This document shows, piece after piece, positions 58,192 to 64,000 of a DNA stretch of 64,000 nucleotides. Every line of letters begins with the position of its first letter. Position 1 is the first letter of the stretch. This DNA comes from Pacificispira sp040217575 (GTDB lineage Bacteria > Pseudomonadota > Alphaproteobacteria > UBA8366 > Aestuariispiraceae): NCBI GenBank assembly GCA_040217575.1, contig JAVJPW010000002.1:248001-312000 (forward strand). The letters are read 5' to 3'. The notes below the pieces were generated by a model. The model made no database searches, was not told the DNA's origin, and saw only the letters and a list, made by a program, of their open reading frames with translations. The translations under genes were made by a program, and so were the position numbers.

Positions 58192-59523
58192 ATGACCGCA
58201 CCTGCCCCATCCACCCCGACCCTGCGCGCCGAAGGGCCGCTTTCCGGCACGGCGATCGTGCCGGGCGACAAGTCGATTTCGCACCGGTCGGTCATGCTGG
58301 GCGCGCTGGCTGTGGGCCGCACGAAGATTTCCGGCCTGCTGGAAGGAGAAGACGTGCTGGCGACGGCAGAGGCGTTTCGCCGCCTGGGTGCCGGGGTCGA
58401 ACGCGACGACAGCGGCCGGTGGCATGTGGACGGCGTCGGGCTGGGCGGGCTTGCCGCGCCGGACGACATTCTGGACATGGGAAATTCCGGCACGGCGGCG
58501 CGTCTGTTGCTGGGCGTATTGGCGGGCCATCCGATCCGCTGTTTCATGACGGGCGACGCGTCCCTGCGGTCCCGTCCGATGAAACGGGTGACGGACCCGC
58601 TGAGCGCCATGGGTGCGCGCATCGAAACCCGCGGCGGCGGGCGACTGCCGCTGATGATCGACGGAGCGGAAAACGTGCTGCCCATCACCTATGAACTGCC
58701 GGTCCCGTCGGCGCAGGTGAAATCCGCCGTCCTGCTGGCGGGCCTGATGTCGCGGGGGGAGACATCGGTCATCGAAACCATCGCGACCCGTGACCATACC
58801 GAGCGGATGTTGACCCATTTCGGCGGGGAGGTGACGTCGGAAGACCTGCCCGAAGGGGGGCGGCGCATATCGGTCCGGGGTGAACCGGAACTGACCGCGG
58901 CCGACATCCGCGTGCCTGCCGATCCGTCTTCCGCCGCCTTTCCACTGGTCGCGGCGCTGATCGTGCCGGGATCGGAAGTTACCCTTCCCGCCATCGGCAT
59001 GAACCCGACGCGCATCGGGCTGATCCGGACCCTGCAGGACATGGGCGGTGACATCGCCATTTCAAACGAACGGATCGAAGGCGGGGAACCGGTGGCCGAC
59101 CTGACGGTGCGTCATTCCGAACTGCGCGGCGTGGACGTGCCACCCGAACGCGCGGCCAGCATGATCGACGAATATCCGGTCCTGTGCGTGGCGGCGGCTT
59201 GCGCCGAAGGAACGACGCGGATGACCGGTGTCCACGAATTACGGGTCAAGGAATCGGACCGCATCGACGCCATGGTAACGGGGCTGCGTGCAAACGGGGT
59301 TGCCTGTGCCGACGGGCCGGATTGGGTGTCCGTCGACGGTCGGTCCGGCGATATTCCCGGCGGCGCGTGTGCGGCGACCCATCTGGACCATCGCATCGCG
59401 ATGAGCTTTCTGGTTCTGAGCCTGGTGACAAAGGCGCCGGTCACAATCGACGATGCCGCGCCGATCCGCACCAGCTTCCCCAATTTCTTTGACCTGATGC
59501 GCGCGATCGGATGTGTGGCATGA
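58192..59523 (+). CDS. aroA: 3-phosphoshikimate 1-carboxyvinyltransferase (EPSP synthase)
   Basis: Sixth step of the shikimate pathway; target of glyphosate. A 443-residue inverse alpha/beta barrel protein. N-terminal VPGDKSISHRSVM carries the Lys that binds phosphoenolpyruvate; LDMGNSGTAARLLLG is the shikimate-3-phosphate site; RDHTERML, KESDRIDAM and DHRIAMSFLV complete the active site. Start ATG 58192 has GAAGG ten bases upstream. Followed by nitronate monooxygenase with an ATGA overlap. Confidence 0.97.
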   Translation: MTAPAPSTPTLRAEGPLSGTAIVPGDKSISHRSVMLGALAVGRTKISGLLEGEDVLATAEAFRRLGAGVERDDSGRWHVDGVGLGGLAAPDDILDMGNSGTAARLLLGVLAGHPIRCFMTGDASLRSRPMKRVTDPLSAMGARIETRGGGRLPLMIDGAENVLPITYELPVPSAQVKSAVLLAGLMSRGETSVIETIATRDHTERMLTHFGGEVTSEDLPEGGRRISVRGEPELTAADIRVPADPSSAAFPLVAALIVPGSEVTLPAIGMNPTRIGLIRTLQDMGGDIAISNERIEGGEPVADLTVRHSELRGVDVPPERAASMIDEYPVLCVAAACAEGTTRMTGVHELRVKESDRIDAMVTGLRANGVACADGPDWVSVDGRSGDIPGGACAATHLDHRIAMSFLVLSLVTKAPVTIDDAAPIRTSFPNFFDLMRAIGCVA

Positions 59524-60476
59524 AGACACGGCTGACTGAAAAACTGGGGATCGACCATCCCATCGTTTCCGCCCCCATGGCGTTCGCGGCGGGCGGCACA
59601 CTGGCAAAGGCGGTGACGGATGCGGGCGGGCTTGGCCTGATCGGCGGCGGATACGGCGACGAAGGGTTTCTGGAAACCGCGTTCCGGGATGCCGGGAACA
59701 CGCAGGTCGGCTGCGGGTTCATCACCTGGTCGCTGGCGCAGAACCCGGCGTTGCTGGACCTGGTCCTGTCGCACCAGCCGAAGGCGGTGATGCTGTCTTT
59801 CGGCGATGCAAAGCCCTTTGCCGTGAAAATCCGCGATGCCGGCGCGACCCTGATCTGTCAGTGCCAGACGCTGGCCCATGTCGCGGACGCACTGGATGCG
59901 GGCGCGGACATCATCGTCGCCCAAGGCGGTGAAGCGGGCGGCCATGGCGCCATCCGCGGAACCATGAATTTCGTGCCGGAAGTGGCCGACTATCTGGCGG
60001 CGCAAGCGCCGGACGTGGTGCTTCTGGCGGCGGGCGGCATTGCCGACGGGCGCGGGCTGGCGGCGGCCCTGATGCTGGGGGCGGACGGGGTTCTGGTCGG
60101 CACGCGCTTCTGGGCGTCGGCGGAATCGCTGGCACCGCGCGGGCATCTGAACGCGGGCGTCGCGGGCGGCGGCGACGATACGGTGAAATCGGCCGCGGTC
60201 GACGTCGTGCGGGAAAAGGACTGGCCGTCGGAATTCAGCCTGCGCGTCAAACGCAATGCCTTCACCGACCGCTGGGCCGGGCGGGAAAAGGAATTGGCCG
60301 CCGTGATCGACAGCGAAGGTGCCGCCTATACCGCCGCGATGCAGTCGGGGGACGCGGACAATTCCGCCCCCATCTGTGGCGAGGCGATCGGCCTGATCCG
60401 GTCCGTCGAACCGGCGGGCGAGATTGTCCGGTCGATGGCGGCTGAGGCACGGAAGATACTGGAGAAAAACCGATGA
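59520..60476 (+). CDS. nitronate monooxygenase
   Basis: A 318-residue FMN-dependent TIM-barrel enzyme that oxidises nitronates such as propionate-3-nitronate. Motifs: PIVSAPMAFAAGGTLAKAV with FMN contacts, VAQGGEAGGHG with the catalytic His, and LAAGGIADGRGLAAALMLGA (phosphate of FMN). Start ATG 59520 overlaps the aroA stop; the stop overlaps the cmk start. Its insertion between aroA and cmk departs from the usual aroA-cmk order. Confidence 0.92.
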   Translation: MKTRLTEKLGIDHPIVSAPMAFAAGGTLAKAVTDAGGLGLIGGGYGDEGFLETAFRDAGNTQVGCGFITWSLAQNPALLDLVLSHQPKAVMLSFGDAKPFAVKIRDAGATLICQCQTLAHVADALDAGADIIVAQGGEAGGHGAIRGTMNFVPEVADYLAAQAPDVVLLAAGGIADGRGLAAALMLGADGVLVGTRFWASAESLAPRGHLNAGVAGGGDDTVKSAAVDVVREKDWPSEFSLRVKRNAFTDRWAGREKELAAVIDSEGAAYTAAMQSGDADNSAPICGEAIGLIRSVEPAGEIVRSMAAEARKILEKNR

Positions 60477-61162
60477 TCGTAATCGCAGTCGACGGCCCCG
60501 CGGCGTCGGGCAAGGGGACACTGGCGCGCCGCCTGGCGACGCAGTTCGATTTCGCGTATCTGGATACAGGCAAGCTGTACCGTGCGGTGGGGCTGAAGGT
60601 GCTTCGCACCGGCGGCGACCCGGAGGATGAGGACGCGGCCGAAGCGGCCGCCCGGGCGCTGGATGTCCTGGAACTGGACGACCTGGACCTTTCCGGGGAC
60701 GAAGCGGCATCCGCCGCGTCCAAGGTTGCCGCGCAGGGTGCGGTGCGCGCCGCACTTCTGGACTTTCAGCGGACCTTCATGGCGACGCCGCCGGACGGCA
60801 AGGCGGGCGCCGTACTGGACGGGCGGGACATCGGTACCGTCATCTGCCCCGACGCGACGGCGAAACTCTATGTCACCGCCGACGTGGAAGTCCGCGCGGA
60901 CCGGCGACACAAAGAGTTGCTCAATCGGGGCGAGGCCAGTATATACCCGCGCGTTCTGGACGATCTGAAGGCCAGGGACGAGCGCGATACGAACCGCGCG
61001 ACAGCGCCCCTTAAGCCGGCAGAAGACGCGGACGTGCTGGACACGACCGACCTGGATGCGGATGCGGCCTTTGCGGCGGCACTGCGGTTGGTCGAAGAAA
61101 GGGTCCGTGCGGCGCTGTCCGACCGGGACGAGGATACGGACGAAGAACCCGCATCCGACTAG
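60473..61162 (+). CDS. cmk: cytidylate kinase
   Basis: A 229-residue kinase of CMP/dCMP. The P-loop is VDGPAASGKGTLARRLA, then DTGKLYRAVGLK and VLDGRDIGTVICPDA, characteristic of Cmk; RRHKEL is the LID Arg region. Overlaps the preceding gene by ATGA. The tail after residue 215 (DRDEDTDEEPASD) is an acidic extension. In the conserved order cmk-rpsA. Confidence 0.97.
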   Translation: MIVIAVDGPAASGKGTLARRLATQFDFAYLDTGKLYRAVGLKVLRTGGDPEDEDAAEAAARALDVLELDDLDLSGDEAASAASKVAAQGAVRAALLDFQRTFMATPPDGKAGAVLDGRDIGTVICPDATAKLYVTADVEVRADRRHKELLNRGEASIYPRVLDDLKARDERDTNRATAPLKPAEDADVLDTTDLDADAAFAAALRLVEERVRAALSDRDEDTDEEPASD

Positions 61163-61314
61163 GCGTACCCGTTAGCGAACATGACGGAGTTTCAGGGGCG
61201 GACGCGCGATAAGCCTCAAACGCGCGGCACCGTCCATTCGAATTTTGGGGCGAGACCGCCGGACACAACCGGACGGCCTGAAAAAGAACCGAAACTGAAA
61301 GGAACTTTTTAACC

Positions 61315-63000
61315 ATGGCAAAAGAGAGCTTTGCCGAGCTATTGGAAGAATCCCTGGGCGAGAACGACTCGCTCGAAGGCACGGTGGTCAAGGGGACCGT
61401 GATCTCGATCGACAACGACATGGCGTTGATCGATGTGGGCCTGAAGGCCGAAGGGCGTGTAGCGCTCAAGGAATTCGCAGCACCGGGTCAGGCGGCCGAA
61501 GTCGGCGTCGGCGATACGGTGGAAGTCTTCGTCGAACGCATGGAAGACAAGAACGGCGAAGCGATGCTGAGCCGTGAAAAGGCACGCCGCGAAGAAAGCT
61601 GGATCAAGCTGGAAGAACAGTTCAACGCGAACGAACGCGTGAACGGCGTCATCTTCGGCCGGGTCAAGGGCGGTTTCACCGTCGACCTGAACGGGGCCGT
61701 CGCGTTCCTGCCGGGCAGCCAGGTGGACATCCGCCCGGTGCGCGACGTGACACCGCTGATGAATACGCCGCAGCCGTTCCAGATCCTGAAAATGGACCGC
61801 TCGCGCGGCAACATCGTCGTCTCGCGCCGTGCGGTTCTGGAAGAAACCCGCGCCGAACAGCGCGCGGAACTGGTCGAAAACCTGAAGGAAGGCCAGGTTC
61901 TGGAAGGCGTCGTCAAGAACATCACCGACTACGGCGCGTTCGTGGATCTGGGTGGTGTCGACGGTCTGCTGCACGTCACGGACATCTCGTGGCGCCGCAT
62001 CAACCACCCGTCCGAGGAACTGACGATCGGCCAGACGGTCAATGTGCAGGTCATCCGCTTCAACGCGGAAACACAGCGCATCTCGCTTGGCATGAAACAG
62101 CTGATGGCGGATCCGTGGGAAGGCGTCGACGCCAAGTACCCGGTCGGCGCGTCCTTCAACGGCCGTGTCACGAACATCACCGACTATGGTGCGTTCGTCG
62201 AACTGGAAGCCGGGATCGAAGGTCTGGTCCACGTCTCTGAAATGTCTTGGACGAAAAAGAACGTGCATCCGGGCAAAATCGTCTCCACCTCCCAGGAAGT
62301 GGAAGTCATGGTCCTGGACGTCGACCCGAACAAGCGCCGTATCTCCCTTGGCATCAAACAGTGCCAGGAAAACCCGTGGGATACGTTTACCGAGAAATAT
62401 CCGGTGGGCGCGGAAATCGAAGGCGAGATCAAGAACATCACCGAATTCGGCATGTTCGTCGGCCTGACCGAAGAAATCGACGGCATGGTCCACATGTCCG
62501 ACATCGACTGGGATGCAACGCCGGAAGAAGCGCTTGCCCAGTACAACAAGGGCGACATGGTCAAAGCCAAGGTCCTGGATGTCGATATCGAAAAGGAACG
62601 CGTCTCGCTGGGCATCAAGCAGCTGACGGACGACCCGTTCCAGGAAGCCATGGACGGCGTCAAGAAGGGCGACGTCGTGACCTGCACCGTCACCGCGGTT
62701 CAGGACAATGGCATCGAAGTGTCGGTGAAGGATTCGCTGCAGGGCTTCATCCGCAAGTCGGACCTCAGCCGCGACCGTTCCGAACAGCGCCCCGACCGTT
62801 TCGCCCAGGGCGAAAAAGTCGACGCCAAGATCACGGCCATCGACAAGTCCAGCCGCAAGCTGACGCTTTCCATCAAGGCCTATGAAACGGCCGAGGAAAA
62901 GGAAGCCATGGCGAACTACGGTTCGTCCGATTCGGGCGCGTCGCTGGGCGACATCCTGGGTGCGGCACTGAAGAAAAAGGAAGAGGAAGCCGGCGACTAA
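61315..63000 (+). CDS. rpsA: 30S ribosomal protein S1
   Basis: A 561-residue protein composed of six S1 (OB-fold) domains; the later ones repeat VKNITDYGAFVDLGGVDGLLH, TNITDYGAFVELEAGIEGLVH and KNITEFGMFVGLTEEIDGMVH. S1 binds mRNA to the 30S subunit. AAGGAAC precedes ATG 61315 by about nine bases. The 152-base leader (61163-61314) may carry the autoregulation region known for rpsA. ihfB, which usually follows, is absent. Confidence 0.97.
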   Translation: MAKESFAELLEESLGENDSLEGTVVKGTVISIDNDMALIDVGLKAEGRVALKEFAAPGQAAEVGVGDTVEVFVERMEDKNGEAMLSREKARREESWIKLEEQFNANERVNGVIFGRVKGGFTVDLNGAVAFLPGSQVDIRPVRDVTPLMNTPQPFQILKMDRSRGNIVVSRRAVLEETRAEQRAELVENLKEGQVLEGVVKNITDYGAFVDLGGVDGLLHVTDISWRRINHPSEELTIGQTVNVQVIRFNAETQRISLGMKQLMADPWEGVDAKYPVGASFNGRVTNITDYGAFVELEAGIEGLVHVSEMSWTKKNVHPGKIVSTSQEVEVMVLDVDPNKRRISLGIKQCQENPWDTFTEKYPVGAEIEGEIKNITEFGMFVGLTEEIDGMVHMSDIDWDATPEEALAQYNKGDMVKAKVLDVDIEKERVSLGIKQLTDDPFQEAMDGVKKGDVVTCTVTAVQDNGIEVSVKDSLQGFIRKSDLSRDRSEQRPDRFAQGEKVDAKITAIDKSSRKLTLSIKAYETAEEKEAMANYGSSDSGASLGDILGAALKKKEEEAGD

Positions 63001-63039
63001 GCCGCCCCTTCCCTTCAACGCGTATCCGGTTATTCAGGC

Positions 63040-63077
63040 GCGGCGGTCCCGGTTCGGGGCCGCCGCGTCGCGTTTTT
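63040..63077 (+). terminator. terminator of rpsA
   Basis: Stem of 11 pairs (GCGGCGGTCCC / GGGGCCGCCGC with one T-G) around a five-base loop, then GTCGCG and TTTTT at 63073-63077. It starts 40 bases after the rpsA stop. Confidence 0.65.
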
Positions 63078-63440
63078 GGCCGTCCGGTCCGTGACATTGC
63101 GCGACGTTGGCGGAACAAATTTTAGAAAATCAGGCCTCTATCATCCGGGCTTCAAGAGAAATTCAGATCAAATTGTTTGTACAAATTAAGATATATTTGA
63201 GAATCCAAATCTATATATTGTGCATCCTGTTATCAAAAAACAGAATTTCCTGTGTATTTTCAAATTATCTAGAATATCTGTAAAGTTTATAGACACCATT
63301 TCTCCAATTCCAAAATAAATACAAAACGATACTTGTTGCGGCCAATTTTTATTTGATCAACGGTCGTCGACGGCAAATCGCCAAGAACCGGCTTTCGGGC
63401 CGACAACGACATCGTCTTACGAAATATGAGGAAGAAAATC
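63078..63440 (+). other. A+T-rich intergenic region before the Flp pilin
   Basis: About 360 bases, much lower in G+C than the rest (63125-63330), with no gene seen. It contains the palindrome TTTGTACAAA (63176-63185) and a weak hairpin CTGTT/AACAG. It should hold the promoter of the Flp/Tad pilus locus, which in related bacteria is tightly regulated. Confidence 0.35.
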
Positions 63441-63671
63441 ATGATCACCAAATTCAACGCCTTCCTGAAGGATGAATCCGGTGCGACCGCGATCGAATAC
63501 GGACTGATTGCCGGCCTCGTCTCCGTCGCTGCGATCGGCGCCCTGCAGCTGATGGGAACATCGCTGGTCGACATTTTCACCGTCGTTCAGACAGAACTGG
63601 ACAGTGCGGCACAATCCGCGACATCGAGCGGTTCTAGCGGAACCGGCGATACCGGCGGCACCACCCAGTAA
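63441..63671 (+). CDS. Flp/Fap-family type IVb pilin
   Basis: A 76-residue pilin. The short leader MITKFNAFLKDESG, then ATAIEYGLIAGLVSVAAI, shows the Flp signature (Glu-Tyr of the mature N terminus after the prepilin peptidase site at Gly-Ala) and a hydrophobic helix. The mature chain ends in Ser/Gly/Thr-rich residues. ATG 63441 has GAGGAAG eight bases upstream; the ATG 15 bases earlier is less likely. First gene of a Tad locus; its prepilin peptidase follows. Confidence 0.93.
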   Translation: MITKFNAFLKDESGATAIEYGLIAGLVSVAAIGALQLMGTSLVDIFTVVQTELDSAAQSATSSGSSGTGDTGGTTQ

Positions 63672-63799
63672 GACGCACCGTTCTGGGGGGACACGGGACC
63701 GGAAGGCCGCGCGGGGAAAAATAGCGCTGTTTCCGGGTCCGGCCCGAAAACCGGAAGGACGTCTTGAACGGACACCGCACCGAAAGGGACACGGGCGCG

Positions 63800-64000
63800 A
63801 TGGTCGAAGACTTAACAAACTGGTGGCAAGCGGCGGATATCCGTCATGGGCTTCTCATCGCCGGGGGTGGGCTGGCGATCTGGGCAGCGGCATCGGATGT
63901 CCGCCGTTTTCTTATTCCGAACCGCGCGGTAATCCTGCTGCTGCTGTCGGGCATCTTTTTCGTCGCGGTCGGCGGCGGGCCGGACGGCCAGTTTGCGGGG
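63800..64000 (+). CDS. prepilin peptidase CpaA/TadV, N-terminal part
   Basis: Open to the right edge; 67 residues are seen. The segment ASDVRRFLIPNRAVILLLLSG matches the first membrane region of A24-family prepilin peptidases (Asp-Val-Arg-x-x-x-Ile-Pro-Asn), with the first catalytic Asp. It would cut the leader of the Flp pilin 129 bases upstream. ATG 63800 is the first Met. The ribosome site is weak (AAAGGGA further upstream). Confidence 0.8.
   Translation, partial: MVEDLTNWWQAADIRHGLLIAGGGLAIWAAASDVRRFLIPNRAVILLLLSGIFFVAVGGGPDGQFAG

Noticed and set aside
59112..60755. Minus-strand open frame of 547 codons
   Set aside because: Antisense of aroA, nitronate monooxygenase and cmk.
61339..63018. 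Minus-strand open frame of 559 codons
   Set aside because: Antisense of rpsA.
1..64000. CRISPR array, rRNA operon, prophage genes
   Set aside because: No regularly spaced repeats, no rRNA sequence, and no capsid, terminase or integrase gene were found.

Overview
The window is a piece of the chromosome of a GC-rich (roughly 62-64 % by eye) alphaproteobacterium, most likely of the Rhodospirillales-like lineages. Supporting signs are a ChvG/ChvI two-component pair, a 41-residue L36, a FYDLN-type zinc-ribbon protein next to tRNA-Ala and aroA-cmk-rpsA, an acetoacetyl-CoA reductase, GcvA-type LysR regulators and a DUF1127 protein. Genes are dense, often joined by ATGA stop/start overlaps, and non-ATG starts (TTG, GTG) with good Shine-Dalgarno sites occur several times.

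Layout. 0-2.6 kb: end of an aminotransferase, tRNA-Leu(CAG), a complex-I NDUFA9-like reductase and undecaprenyl-PP phosphatase. 2.9-9 kb: glutamate synthase gltD-gltB. 9-12.5 kb: a DUF3604 protein followed by a DmdA-like aminomethyltransferase. 12.5-18.7 kb: a degenerate histidine-kinase-like protein divergent from a lone receiver domain, a WrbA/EamA pair, LysR, an M20 amidohydrolase and an SGNH-like protein. 18.7-25.1 kb: Nudix, aminotransferase, trpF-pyrF, a probable structured small RNA with its own promoter and terminator, a GcvA-like regulator divergent from DUF1127, and a methyltransferase. 25.1-31.9 kb: asparaginase, TrmH-like methyltransferase, a lower-GC TPR protein, chvI-chvG, phbB. 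32-36.8 kb: sulfatase, azlCD, and a three-gene nitrile hydratase/thiocyanate-hydrolase-like cluster in which the beta subunit is split in two, preceded by a PilZ gene. 37-42.5 kb: unknown proteins, a TPR lipoprotein with a perfect FNR-type box upstream, LysR, DUF4864 and an OmpA-like lipoprotein. 42.5-49 kb: a repeat-containing gap, tRNA-Arg(ACG), an Xre regulator and a complete type III restriction-modification system. 49-55 kb: PLP enzyme, a FolD-like protein lacking the catalytic lysine, rpmJ, an S9 peptidase, a molybdopterin-binding-domain protein and tRNA-Leu(TAA). 55-64 kb: CBS protein, tRNA-Ala(GGC), FYDLN protein, a 264-bp MITE-like element, aroA, nitronate monooxygenase, cmk, rpsA, and the start of a Flp/Tad pilus locus (pilin and CpaA-type peptidase) that runs off the right edge.

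Most of the window is housekeeping. The parts that look accessory or unusual are the split nitrile-hydratase-like cluster, the DUF3604/DmdA-like pair, the FolD variant, the small RNA, the MITE, the restriction island beside tRNA-Arg, and the degenerate kinase/receiver pair. I did not see a CRISPR array, rRNA or prophage.
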